A stretch of 32,539 nucleotides of DNA from Sphingobium ummariense RL-3 (GTDB lineage: Bacteria > Pseudomonadota > Alphaproteobacteria > Sphingomonadales > Sphingomonadaceae), in assembly GCF_000447205.1 (NCBI RefSeq), contig NZ_AUWY01000121.1, forward strand, positions 1-32,539, in the 5' to 3' direction. Under the pieces are notes generated by a model. The model saw only the letters and a program-made list of their open reading frames with translations. It was not told the DNA's origin and did not search any database. Below are positions 23,585 through 32,508 of this stretch, piece after piece. The stretch's first letter is position 1. Each line of letters opens with the position of its first letter. The translations under genes and the position numbers were made by a program.

Positions 23585-26500
23585 TCAACCCTGCCGTTCG
23601 AAGCTTGTAAGGGCATTGATGATCATAGTCGCAGAGAACGGCTGTTCAATCCGAACGGCTCGCGGATCGTTAATGGCTCGGGAGTCGCCGGCCGAGACGG
23701 TTATGACGGCAGGCAAATCTGCAAACAGCCGTCGGATCTCCGACAGTAGCGTAAAGCCATCCTTGTCGGGCAACTCACCATCGATCACGATGCCATCGAA
23801 GCGCCCCTGTGCAGCGCGCAATACTCCAAGTGCTTCACCAGCGGTGCCTGCCAGTTCGGCATGGTAGCCCGCGGCGGCGAAAGCCTCGGCGGCCAGGAGG
23901 CGCAGCGTCTGGTCTGCCTCCACGACCAGGAGCCTCCGGCATTTGCCCGCGTCGAGGAGTTCCCTCACACGCTCGGCAAGCGCTCGCGACGTAAAAGGCT
24001 TCGGGATTAGTTCAACCCCCGGGTCGAGCCGTCCGCCGTGGACGATGGCATTGCGGGTATAGCCACTGGTGAAGAGCACTTTGAGGGCGGGTCTCAGCTT
24101 GCGCGCCTCGTCGCTCAATTCCCGCCCCGACATGCCTGGCATCACCACGTCGGTGAACAGCAGATCCACTTCAACGCCAGGCTGTTCAAGGATGCGCAAG
24201 GCCGCTGTCCCATCCGCCGCTTCCAAAACCGTATAGCCAAGCTCGCGCAGCACCTCCGCGGAGAATGCGCGCACCTCGTCGTCATCTTCGACTACCAGGA
24301 TAGTCTCGCCTGCGGCGCCTGGGCCGTCCAGCCGACCCAGTTCGACGTCCGTGACCGCGTTTAACTCGCCAGTAAAGCGGGGCAGGTACATCTTGACGGT
24401 CGTACCTCGGCCTTCTTCCGAATAGACATTCACGTGTCCACCCGATTGTTTTACGAACCCGTACACTTGGCTGAGGCCAAGCCCCGTCCCGCGTCCGACC
24501 TCCTTTGTGGTAAAGAACGGCTCGAAAACCCGGACGAGGTGCTCCTTGGGCATGCCGAGGCCCGTGTCGCTGACCGCCACCACAACATAGTTGCCAGCCG
24601 GCACCTCAGCATGTGCCGCCGAATATGCAGTATCGAGATGGGCATTGGCTGTCTCGATCGTGAGGGTCCCGCCATTCGGCATGGCGTCTCGCGAATTGAC
24701 GGCCAGATTTAGGAGCGCATTCTCCATCTGGTTGGGATCGGCTTCGACGGGCCATAGTCCGGGGCTGGTGACGATCTCGAGCTTCACGAGTTCGCCTAGT
24801 GAGCGATTGAGCAGGTCAGACATACCCGCTACAACCTTGTCCAGGTCGAGCGGCTTTGGCGACAGCGGCTGGCGTCTTGCGAACGCCAACAAACGCTGGG
24901 TGAGTGCTCCGGCGCGTTCCGCGCCCTTCATGGCATTGCCGATCGCTTTTTGGGCTCGCGCGATCCCTTCGTTCTTGTCCAGGGCGCGAGCAGCAATGTC
25001 CATGTTGCCGGTGATGATCGTGAGCAGATTATTGAAGTCGTGCGCGATGCCGCCGGTGAGATGGCCGACCGCCTCCATCTTCTGAGATTGACGCAGTTGT
25101 TCATCAACAAACCGCTTCTCGGTGAGATCTCGTGTGATCTTGGCGAAGCCGATCAGCTTTCCTTCCTCATCCTGAATCGCGTCCACCACGACACTTGCCC
25201 AGAATTCGGTGCCGTCCTTCCGTACGCGCCAGCCCTCCGCTTCAAACTTACCGGTGCGTGTCGCGGTGTCGAGGGTTTGAGCCGGCTTCCCCGCTTCGCG
25301 GTCGCGCTCGGTATAGAAAGTGGAGAAGTGACGACCGATGATCTCGTCGGCGGCATATCCCTTGATCCGTTCCGCTCCAGCGTTCCAGTTTGTAACCTGG
25401 CCTTCCGTATCCAGCATGTAGATCGCATAGTCGGTCACGCCATTGACTAGGATGCGAAAGCGCCGGTCACTCTCCTTCAGCTTGTCATAGGCTGCCCGGA
25501 TCTCCTGCGTCCGCTCCTCAATCCGCTTCTCAAGCGTGGCGTTCAGATCCGTGAGCGCTGCCTCGGCAGCACGGCGGGCGATCAGTTCGCGCTCCAAAGA
25601 TTGGTACAGCCGTGCATTGTCGATCGCTGTCGCGGCATGGCCCGCGATCCCCAATACCGCAGTTTCATGTTCCGGGGTGAATTGGGCCTCACGATGATGG
25701 CCGAAGAAAAGCCCGCCATGCACCTCCCCTGTCCGTGAAACCACCGGAACAGCGAGATAGCTTGTGACCGGTAGATGGCCTTCGGGCATTCCCTTGCGCG
25801 GCGTATTGTGGCCGTAGCGGGGGTCGAGCCGAATGTTATCCGACCGCACCACACCCTCGCCCGAGAATGTGGGGGCGAACACGGCCGTGTTGCGGGGCAT
25901 CGGAAATTTGGAAAATGCCTCTCGTGGTACCCCAGACAGGCTGTAGAGCATGTAGCTCTCGCCCTTCTCATTGACGAGATTGTAAAAGAAGGCACCGAAC
26001 TCGGCGCCGGTCAGTTCCACCCCCGCATCCGTGATCAGTTGGACGATACGGTCAAGATCCCGCTCGGCCGCGACCGCAGCTCCGGTTCGGTTGAGCAGTT
26101 GGAAGCCGTTCTGAAGCGCCACATTGTCCATCGCGGCGCTAACGAAGTCCGCGAGCCTCTGGAGCTGGTCCAGCGCTGGCTGATCAGGAGCATTGGCACG
26201 GGCCCAGTAAGCGCCGATGGAGGCCCGTGAAGCCCCCGCCTGAACCGGCATCATCGCCATGCTTTTGACGAAGGTCGGTCGATATGCGGCCTGGGGAACG
26301 CGTTCATCGGTATAGATGTCGGGTATCACCGCGGGTTTGCCGTTCTGCATCACCCATCCCGAGACGCATTCGGACAATTTGAACTTCTGGCCCTCCCACA
26401 GCGGTGCGATCGCATCTTCTGCGATATAGTGGCACTCGTCCCCTTCGCAGCGAACAAGGGTGATTCCATCAGCGCCAATAATCTCCCTGGCGGCGGAGCG

Positions 26501-26599
26501 TACAACTTCGACAATCTGCTCGAACGACCGCGCCCGCGCGAGCCGCTCGGCGGCTACAAACAAAGCAGACCAATCGCCCTTTTCCGATGCTCTGGTCAT
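23585..26599 (-). CDS. hybrid histidine kinase GAF-GAF-PAS-HisKA-HATPase-REC-REC
   Basis: A 1004-aa cytosolic sensor kinase without membrane segments. It has GAF domains at about 15-165 and 175-335, a coiled coil (340-378), and PAS (380-492, with [20 protein letters not shown]). The HisKA phospho-acceptor is H520 (GGIAHDFNN). The HATPase has the N box [21 protein letters not shown] and [17 protein letters not shown]1 (765-883) has EDDD, phospho-acceptor D817 and K867. REC2 (889-1000) has D940, but the conserved Lys is Gln986 (IEQPF), so it may signal abnormally. No partner regulator lies beside it. The first GAF contains two Cys (CEGDEC, 51-56). Confidence 0.93.
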   Translation of the reverse strand: MTRASEKGDWSALFVAAERLARARSFEQIVEVVRSAAREIIGADGITLVRCEGDECHYIAEDAIAPLWEGQKFKLSECVSGWVMQNGKPAVIPDIYTDERVPQAAYRPTFVKSMAMMPVQAGASRASIGAYWARANAPDQPALDQLQRLADFVSAAMDNVALQNGFQLLNRTGAAVAAERDLDRIVQLITDAGVELTGAEFGAFFYNLVNEKGESYMLYSLSGVPREAFSKFPMPRNTAVFAPTFSGEGVVRSDNIRLDPRYGHNTPRKGMPEGHLPVTSYLAVPVVSRTGEVHGGLFFGHHREAQFTPEHETAVLGIAGHAATAIDNARLYQSLERELIARRAAEAALTDLNATLEKRIEERTQEIRAAYDKLKESDRRFRILVNGVTDYAIYMLDTEGQVTNWNAGAERIKGYAADEIIGRHFSTFYTERDREAGKPAQTLDTATRTGKFEAEGWRVRKDGTEFWASVVVDAIQDEEGKLIGFAKITRDLTEKRFVDEQLRQSQKMEAVGHLTGGIAHDFNNLLTIITGNMDIAARALDKNEGIARAQKAIGNAMKGAERAGALTQRLLAFARRQPLSPKPLDLDKVVAGMSDLLNRSLGELVKLEIVTSPGLWPVEADPNQMENALLNLAVNSRDAMPNGGTLTIETANAHLDTAYSAAHAEVPAGNYVVVAVSDTGLGMPKEHLVRVFEPFFTTKEVGRGTGLGLSQVYGFVKQSGGHVNVYSEEGRGTTVKMYLPRFTGELNAVTDVELGRLDGPGAAGETILVVEDDDEVRAFSAEVLRELGYTVLEAADGTAALRILEQPGVEVDLLFTDVVMPGMSGRELSDEARKLRPALKVLFTSGYTRNAIVHGGRLDPGVELIPKPFTSRALAERVRELLDAGKCRRLLVVEADQTLRLLAAEAFAAAGYHAELAGTAGEALGVLRAAQGRFDGIVIDGELPDKDGFTLLSEIRRLFADLPAVITVSAGDSRAINDPRAVRIEQPFSATMIINALTSFERQG

Positions 26600-26810
26600 G
26601 GCGCCTCAGCGACGTTCTGAAGGACAGTGGCCGGCCCCCGGGGTCTGCGGGCGCGAGAGATCGAAATTCATCAAAAACTCTGCGACAAGCAGAAAGGTGA
26701 TCGACATATCAATGACCTACTCGGGTTATCCGCAGCCAAACCTTGTAGGGATGGGGCCACGCCATTTCCAGTGCGAACAGCTTTTTTCCGGTCCGAACAG
26801 AGCCCGGCGG
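26600..26810. other. upstream region of hybrid kinase, no gene
   Basis: About 210 bp between the kinase start and the IS6 left end. It presumably carries the kinase promoter. Overlapping short frames show no domain signal. Confidence 0.4.
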
Positions 26811-27560
26811 GGCGCTGTCAAAGCAAACTGACAGCAGCTAGATCGGCGGGATGAACCCACCATCCCGTAGCCCGTTCCGCTATTTTAACTCTTCCGCCGA
26901 GGTGATCCGGCTCGTGGTGATGATGTACGTCCGCCACCCGCTATCACTCCGGAACGTCGAGGATCTGCTGTTTGAGCGCGGCATCGACATCAGCCATGAA
27001 ACTGTACGGCTATGGTGGAACCGCTTCGGACCGCTCTTCGCCCACGAATCAGACGGCAGCGAGTCAGCCGGATGCGGGGCTTTCGACACTGGCAATGGCA
27101 TCTCGACGAGATGTATGTGAAGCTCAACGGAGAGATGGTGTATCTCTGGCGCGCCGTCGATCACGAAGGCGAGATACTCGAGAGCTACGTCACGAAAACC
27201 CGCGACAAAAAGGCGGCCCTGACCTTCATGAAGAAGGCATTGAAGCGTCACGGGTCGCCGGAAGCAATCACCACGGACGGCCTGCGATCCCATGGTGCCG
27301 CGATGAACGAGCTTGGCAACCGCGACAAACAGGAGATCGGCCGCTGGGCCAACAACAGGGTGGAGAACAGCCACCTCCCCTTCCGACGACGAGAGCGAGC
27401 GATGCTCCGCTTCGGGCAGATGCGATCCCTACAAAAGTTTGCTTCCGTCCACGCCAACTTCCACAACTACTTTGCTCTCGAACGTCACCTCGTCGATCGA
27501 CAAACCTACAAGGAAAGACGCTCCGCCGCCGTGGCGGAGTGGCGGTCCCTGGCAAGCTAG
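26811..27560 (+). mobile_element. IS6-family element, right end missing
   Basis: The left end is placed near 26811 (GGGCGCTGTC...), just before the transposase; an internal CTGTCA/TGACAG inverted repeat occupies 26816-26835. The right terminal repeat, normally some tens of bases past the stop, is absent because IS5-type sequence begins immediately after the stop codon. The exact left boundary is approximate. Confidence 0.55.
26851..27560 (+). pseudogene. IS6-family transposase, -1 frameshift
   Basis: MNPPSRSPFRYFNSSAEVI begins the N-terminal HTH part, which runs to RFGPLFAHE. At about 27047 one A is missing (GAATC for GAAATC), and the protein resumes in the next frame as RRQRVSRMRGFRHWQWHLDE. 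The catalytic triad is present in pieces: WHLDEMYVK (D), TTDGLRS (D) and NRVENSHLPFRRRER (E). The repaired length is 236 aa, normal for IS6. The family is not known to use programmed frameshifting, so the copy is inactive or the base is a sequencing error. Confidence 0.9.
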
Positions 27561-28012
27561 GCGGCGTGGACAAATTTGAGCCAGTATCTGGCGGTGGCGA
27601 GATGGACCATTCCGAGGAAGCTGTTGGCCAGTTGATCGTATCGTGTGGCGATGGCGCGGTTGATCTTGAGCTGCCCAAACATGCGCTCGATCCGGTTGCG
27701 CTGCTTGTAGAGCGCCCGATCGTGCTCGATTTTCACGCGGCGGTTTGACCGGCCCGGAATGACGGCCTCGATATTCCTTTTGGCAAGGTCAGCACGGATT
27801 GTGTCGGCGTCGTAGCCCTTGTCGGCGAGCAAAGCGTCAGGTGCGCGCTCGGACAGACCGATCAGGGCGTCATATGCCTTGCAGTCAGCCGCTTCACCGA
27901 CTGTCAGGTGGAAGGCGAGTGGTCGTCCGAGGGCATCAGCCAAACAGTGAAGTTTACTCGTGAACCCGCCCCGCGAGCGGCCAAGAGCGCGTCGATGAGT
28001 CCCCCTTTTATG
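27557..28012 (-). pseudogene. IS5-family transposase, 5'-truncated
   Basis: Only the C-terminal part, about 150 residues, survives, starting near GTHRRALGRSRGGFTSK and continuing with DALLADKGYDAD (Asp) and RNRIERMFGQLK (Glu) to KFVHAA. The N-terminal half is replaced by unrelated sequence belonging to the opposite-strand IS110 fragment. The TAG stop shares the palindrome CTAG (27557-27560) with the stop of the IS6 transposase. Confidence 0.85.
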
Positions 28013-28079
28013 GATGGCCCGCCCCTTATTGAAGCCGGATGCAGTAGGCTGCGATCTGGCTGACTTGGAGGGATGGACG

Positions 28080-28598
28080 ATGCGTATTGCGGTGCTCGGT
28101 GTGGATTTGGGGAAGAACAGCTGCAGTCTGGTTGGGCTCGATGAGGCTGGCAGGATCGTGCTGCGCCGCCGGATGCGGCGCGAGACAGTGATCGCGTTCG
28201 CCGGCAAGTTGCCGACCTGCGTGGTCGCCATGGAGGCCTGCTGCGGGGCGCACCACATTGGCCTGGTCGTCGGCTTCATCTTCGTCGTGGCCCGCAACTT
28301 CCGCTCGGCGATCACCTTCGTCTGTGATGAAGGCGATTGCCTGATCCGTGCCCGCCGCAACCTGTACTTCATCCACAAGTACGAGCTTCAGAAGGAGTTG
28401 AACCGGGTTCCGGACAACGCCAATCTGCTAATTGATCTGTCCTCCACCAGTTATGTCGATCTCGACAATGTCGATGTCATCAACGCCTTCATCAAGGGCG
28501 CGGCATACCGCAATATCGCTGTCATAGTGCGCGGCGACATCGCCGAGCGGAGCGCGCCGCTGATCAACGCACCAACTTCGGAAGTTCGCTTCTCATGA
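28080..28598 (+). pseudogene. in-frame fusion: IS110 transposase N-terminus to SulP permease C-terminus (STAS)
   Basis: Residues 1-61 are the start of an IS110-family DEDD transposase (VLGVDLGKNSCSLVGLD, AMEACCGAHHIG), with its own GGAGGG ribosome site. At about 28260 the sequence switches without loss of frame to the last membrane helix of a SulP anion permease (LVVGFIFVVARNFRSAI) and its cytosolic STAS domain (NANLLIDLSSTSYVDLDN). It ends with an ATGA overlap to the carbonic anhydrase start. The permease transport core is missing, so bicarbonate or sulfate transport is lost. The 172-aa chimera could still be translated and may keep the downstream gene expressed. Confidence 0.85.
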
Positions 28599-29278
28599 AG
28601 AACTACAAGCAACTTCTTCTCGCCAACCGCGCTTGGGCGATCGAGTTGATCGAAGAGAAGCCGGACTTCTTCGAACGTCAGTCGCATGGGCAGAAGCCAG
28701 AGTTCCTGTGGATCGGCTGTTCCGACAGCCGCGTCAGCCCCGAGCAAATGACCATGACGCCCCCCGGCGGCATGTTCCTCCACCGCAACATCGCCAATCT
28801 GGTCAATGACGATGATCTCAACCTGATGTCGGTACTGCAATATGCGGTGACCGTCCTGGGCGTGAAGCATTTGATCGTCTGCGGCCACTATGGTTGCGGC
28901 GGCATCAAGGCAGCACTCGATGGCGGCACGACCGGCCCGGTAGATGAGTGGCTGCAGACCGCACGTGACGTCGCCAACGACCATTGGGAGGAGTTGGGCA
29001 ACCAGCCGACGCCGGAGACGAAGGTCAACCGCTTCGTCGAGTTCAATGTGCGCGATCAGCTTATCAATCTAGCCCGCACCGTTACCGTGCAGGATGCGTT
29101 CGCGAAGAAGCAGGATCTGTGGCTGCACGGCTGGGTTTACGACATCCGAGACGGGCGCATCAAACCCCTCATGGAGATCGACCGCCATACGGCGCTGGAG
29201 GCAGTGCCGCATCCGCGACGCGTGCTGCTCTCCAATGATGAGGTAGCAGCTGCACCAGAGTCGGCCGCCGACGACTGA
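28595..29278 (+). CDS. beta-class carbonic anhydrase
   Basis: Interconverts CO2 and bicarbonate in the cytosol. 227 aa, complete. Zinc ligands are C42, H98 and C101 (GCSDSR and CGHYGC), and the D44/R46 dyad is present. The motif FLHRNIANLV and the long C-terminal WLHGWVYDIRDGRI are typical. The start overlaps the SulP remnant stop (ATGA), the usual pairing of SulP bicarbonate transporter and carbonic anhydrase. Because the permease is truncated, expression now probably depends on the upstream IS110 fragment. Confidence 0.95.
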   Translation: MKNYKQLLLANRAWAIELIEEKPDFFERQSHGQKPEFLWIGCSDSRVSPEQMTMTPPGGMFLHRNIANLVNDDDLNLMSVLQYAVTVLGVKHLIVCGHYGCGGIKAALDGGTTGPVDEWLQTARDVANDHWEELGNQPTPETKVNRFVEFNVRDQLINLARTVTVQDAFAKKQDLWLHGWVYDIRDGRIKPLMEIDRHTALEAVPHPRRVLLSNDEVAAAPESAADD

Positions 29279-29303
29279 GACAACGGCTTCCGGCGGGTCA
29301 AAG

Positions 29304-29338
29304 CCGGGTTGTTCCCGGTAGCTGCCGTTTGCAACGGC
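29304..29338. terminator. two hairpins after carbonic anhydrase
   Basis: Stem CCGGG/CCCGG (29304-29318) and stem GCCGTT/AACGGC (29324-29338) follow 26 bases after the stop. No U-tract is seen. Further short palindromes (GCCGCT-G-AGCGGC; GCTTAG...CTAAGC) lie at about 29380-29417, before the IS66 insertion. Confidence 0.35.
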
Positions 29339-29525
29339 CCCGGTAGGGAGCAATGTAAAGCTGCTTTCAAGCTCTAGCTCTTCGCCGCTGAGCGGCTTAG
29401 AAGCCCCCCGCTAAGCGAAGGTCATCGCAAGCCGATGACTGGTTTGGGGTAAGCGTGGTGAGCAGGCCGCCTTGCGCGAGATCGGTAGGATAGGCTGATT
29501 GCGGCTCTTTTGGGGAGCGGCGGTT

Positions 29526-29963
29526 TTGGACGATAGCGAGGCTGATGGGGCGAGTAGTCATACGAGCGGTCATATGACCACTCGGATTGAGGTCGTTGGC
29601 CGGATATCGGGCCGGCGGCGCTGGACGGTGGAGCAGAAGCTGGCGATTCTGCGCGATGCGTTCGGTTCGGGCGGATCGGTCCTGGATGCTTGCGAACGGC
29701 ACGAGGTTGGCAGCGGCCAGATTTACACATGGCGGCGGCAGGCGATGTCGGGCGAGTTGACCGGAGTGCAACTGCCGGCACTGACATCTTTCGCCGAAGT
29801 TGAAGTGGCCGGGCCGCCGATGCCGGCCACAGCGCCACCTGAACCGACGCTCACATGTGGCCAGATCGGGATCGAGCTTCCGTCGGGCGTACGTCTGACC
29901 GTGGATGGATCTGTCAACACCGATGCGCTGGTACGCGTGCTCGCGGTCCTGACTGCCCGATGA
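29526..29963 (+). CDS. tnpA: IS66 TnpA (HTH accessory protein)
   Basis: HTH-containing first protein of IS66, with RRRWTVEQKLAILRDAF and SVLDACERHEVGSGQIYTWRRQ, which form the Tnp1/IS3-OrfA-like fold. The start is uncertain: TTG at 29526 follows a GGGGAG ribosome site, TTG at 29499 and ATG at 29574 are alternatives. It overlaps tnpB by ATGA. Needed with TnpB for efficient transposition in this family. Confidence 0.85.
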   Translation: MDDSEADGASSHTSGHMTTRIEVVGRISGRRRWTVEQKLAILRDAFGSGGSVLDACERHEVGSGQIYTWRRQAMSGELTGVQLPALTSFAEVEVAGPPMPATAPPEPTLTCGQIGIELPSGVRLTVDGSVNTDALVRVLAVLTAR

Positions 29964-30322
29964 TCCCGCTCCCCGGCTTTGCGGGCACAGGCTCCACCCG
30001 GATATTCCTGGCCTGTGGCGCGACCGATATGCGCAAAGGGTTCGACGGGCTGGCGGTGATGACGCAGCAGGTGCTTGAGCAGAGCCCGCATTCGGGCGCC
30101 CTGTTTGCCTTCCGGGGCAAGCGCGGCGATCTGGTGAAGCTGCTCTGGTATGACGGTCAGGGCCTGTGTTTGTTTTCCAAACGGATGGACCGAGGCAAGT
30201 TCGTCTGGCCGACTACCAAGACGGGCAAGGTGATCCTCAGTGCGGCGCAGCTATCGATGCTGCTAGAGGGCATTGACTGGCGCCGGCCGGAACGCACAGC
30301 AGCACCATGTTTGGCCGGCTAA
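29960..30322 (+). CDS. tnpB: IS66 TnpB
   Basis: A 120-aa IS66 accessory protein (not the RNA-guided TnpB of IS200/IS605). Signature segments are ATDMRKGFDGLAVM, FRGKRGDLVKLLWYDGQGLCLF, SKRMDRGKFVWP and the C-terminal GIDWRRPERT. The start overlaps the tnpA stop (ATGA). Full length and intact. Confidence 0.92.
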   Translation: MIPLPGFAGTGSTRIFLACGATDMRKGFDGLAVMTQQVLEQSPHSGALFAFRGKRGDLVKLLWYDGQGLCLFSKRMDRGKFVWPTTKTGKVILSAAQLSMLLEGIDWRRPERTAAPCLAG

Positions 30323-30379
30323 TGGCGGATTACCGTTGTTTTTGTGGCGCAAAGAGGCACTTTATGCTAGCGGTTCGCC

Positions 30380-31912
30380 GTGTCGGACGCTGCTTCTTCC
30401 CTCCTCGACAAGGACGCCCGGATCGCCGAGCTGGAAGCGGCCTTGGCGGCACGCGACAGCCTCATTGCGGCCCTTCGCGTTCAGCTTGCCCAGCTTCGCC
30501 GCATGACCTTTGGTCAGTCCTCCGAGAAGCTGTCCCTGCAGATCGAACAGCTGGAACTGGCGCTGGAAGAACTGGAGGGCGAAGCCCAACTTGCCGGCAC
30601 GCGTTCGTCCTTTGCGGATCGCAATGAACGCCCGGCACCGATCCGGTCGTTGCCGGCGCATCTGCCGCGCGAGGAGCGTCGTATTGAACCGGCGGCCGGC
30701 ACCTGCACCTGTCCCGATTGCGGCGGCGCGCTGCGCCCGCTGGGCGAGGACAGCGACGAGATGCTCGACGTGCTACCCGTGCAATGGCGCGTCATGCGAA
30801 CCGTGCGTCCCAAGTATAGCTGCCGCTCCTGTGAGAAGATCATTCAGGCGCCGGCGCCGCCCAAGGCGATTGCGCGCGGCAAAGCCAGCTTCGCAACGCT
30901 GGCCCATGTGGTGGTGAACAAGTTCGATCATCATCTGCCCTTGTATCGGCAGGCCGAGATGATGGCGGCACAGGGCATCGATATCGATCGCTCGACCTTG
31001 GCCGGTTGGGCCGGACAGGCCGCCGCGCTGCTCGATCCCATCGTCAGCCGTATCCGCGAGGAAGGTCTCAAGGCCGGCAAGATCCACGCCGATGATACAC
31101 CCGTGCCGATGCTCGATCCCGGCAGGGGAAGGACTGCCACGGCCAGGCTGTGGGCCTATGTCGTCGATGATCGGGCTTCAGGCGTCGCCGGCCCGGCGCT
31201 TGTTTGGTACAAGTTCACGCCCGATCGCAGCGGCATCCATCCGCAGACCGAGCTCAAATCCTTCTCCGGCCTCCTTCAGGCCGACGGCTATGCCGGCTAC
31301 GACAAGCTCTACGAGGACGGCCGGGTGAGAGAGGTCGCCTGCTGGGCGCACTTCCGGCGCAAGATCTTCGAGAACCACGCCACTAGCCCAACGCCGCTCA
31401 CGACCGACCTTTTGGAGCGGATTACGCAGCTATATCGGCATGAGGCCGATATTCGAGGGCAACCGCCCGATGTTCGGCGTCAGCACCGGCAACGGCATTG
31501 CAAGCCGCTGGTCGATGACTTGCGCACCGCCATCGACGACGCCTTGCGTCGCCTGTCGCCAAAGTCGGCGATGGCCAAGGCACTCGCCTATGGCCGCAAG
31601 CGCTGGACGGCGCTGACCCGCTTCCTTGATGATGGCTACGCCGAGATCGACAACAACATCGCCGAACGGGCGATCCGGTCCATCGCGATCGGCCGCAAGA
31701 ACTGGCTGTTCACCGGCTCGAAGGCCGGTGGCGAACGCGCCGCCGCCATCTATTCCATCATCGAGACGTGCAAACTCAATGGCGTCGAGCCGCAGGCCTA
31801 TATCGCCGACGTCGTCGAGAAGATCGCCAGCAACTGGCCAGCCTCGCGCTGGGACGAGCTCATGCCCTGGAACTGGACAGCCGGCGGCACGCCCGTCAGC
31901 ATGGCGGCATGA
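30380..31912 (+). CDS. tnpC: IS66 TnpC transposase (DDE)
   Basis: A 510-aa transposase with GTG start. It has an N-terminal coiled coil (about 8-72, including the QLRRMTFGQSSEKL motif), then a zinc-finger region with C111/C114 and C148/C151. The catalytic domain has D239 (HADDTP), D302 (LQADGYAGYD) and E429 (NNIAERAIR), plus CWAHFRRK. The C-terminal IS66 tail (KLNGVEPQAYIADV) is complete. Coupled to the passenger gene by ATGA. Confidence 0.95.
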   Translation: MSDAASSLLDKDARIAELEAALAARDSLIAALRVQLAQLRRMTFGQSSEKLSLQIEQLELALEELEGEAQLAGTRSSFADRNERPAPIRSLPAHLPREERRIEPAAGTCTCPDCGGALRPLGEDSDEMLDVLPVQWRVMRTVRPKYSCRSCEKIIQAPAPPKAIARGKASFATLAHVVVNKFDHHLPLYRQAEMMAAQGIDIDRSTLAGWAGQAAALLDPIVSRIREEGLKAGKIHADDTPVPMLDPGRGRTATARLWAYVVDDRASGVAGPALVWYKFTPDRSGIHPQTELKSFSGLLQADGYAGYDKLYEDGRVREVACWAHFRRKIFENHATSPTPLTTDLLERITQLYRHEADIRGQPPDVRRQHRQRHCKPLVDDLRTAIDDALRRLSPKSAMAKALAYGRKRWTALTRFLDDGYAEIDNNIAERAIRSIAIGRKNWLFTGSKAGGERAAAIYSIIETCKLNGVEPQAYIADVVEKIASNWPASRWDELMPWNWTAGGTPVSMAA

Positions 31913-32508
31913 CCGACCAGATCGCCCGGATTCGCATCACACTCGACGACATCAAGCCCGCCATCTGGCGGCGGGTCGAACTGCCCATCTCCAACAGCCT
32001 CAAGACCCTGCATCTGGCGATCCAGGCCGTTATGCTGTTCGAGAACTACCACCTGTTTCGCTTCGATATCGGCGAGGCCAGCTACGGCATCCGGTTCGAC
32101 GATGACTATATGGACCCGCCGACCCGCGACGCCGGCAACCAGCGGCTCACCAAGCTCATCGAGCGCGGCGTCACCGCCTTCTCCTACACATATGATTTTG
32201 GCGACGACTGGCGGCACAGCATCGTCATCGAGGAGGTTCTCTCCGCCGATCCGGCCTTGCATTACCCCCGGTTCGTCGACGGCGCGCGCCGCGCACCACC
32301 CGAGGATGTCGGCGGTCTCCCGGGCTTCGAGGAATTTCTTGAAGCCATGGCCAAGCCGCGCCATCCGGAACGCAAGTCAGTGCTGCAATGGTATGGGCGT
32401 CCCTTTGATCCCGACGACATCAGCCCCGACGAAATCCACACTCGCATGGCCACGCTCGCCAAACGCAGGGCCTCCGGCAAAGCCGCTCACACCATCAACG
32501 AGGCCTGA
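31909..32508 (+). CDS. pRiA4b ORF-3-family passenger protein
   Basis: A 199-aa protein of the plasmid pRiA4b ORF-3 family: IRITLDDIKPAIWRRVELP near the start, TLHLAIQAVMLFENYHLFRF, then TYDFGDDWRHSIVIEEV and a C-terminal DPDDISPDEI. This family is carried by some IS66 elements and also occurs alone; its function is unknown. It starts inside the tnpC stop (ATGA) and ends 8 bases before the right terminal repeat. Confidence 0.9.
   Translation: MTDQIARIRITLDDIKPAIWRRVELPISNSLKTLHLAIQAVMLFENYHLFRFDIGEASYGIRFDDDYMDPPTRDAGNQRLTKLIERGVTAFSYTYDFGDDWRHSIVIEEVLSADPALHYPRFVDGARRAPPEDVGGLPGFEEFLEAMAKPRHPERKSVLQWYGRPFDPDDISPDEIHTRMATLAKRRASGKAAHTINEA

Noticed and set aside
26851..27120. Programmed frameshifting in the IS6 transposase
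   Set aside because: The IS6 family is not known to use it, there is no slippery run with a stimulatory structure, and two other genes in the window show the same kind of one-base loss.
28010..28080. Bridge RNA of the IS110 remnant
   Set aside because: Only about 70 bp of the left non-coding end remain and the right end is deleted, so a functional bridge RNA cannot be supported.
28026..28376. Long open frames opposite the IS110/SulP fusion
   Set aside because: Antisense shadows of high-G+C coding DNA with no domain signal.
29960..30322. RNA-guided TnpB nuclease
   Set aside because: This is the unrelated IS66 TnpB accessory protein, 120 aa, without RuvC motifs.
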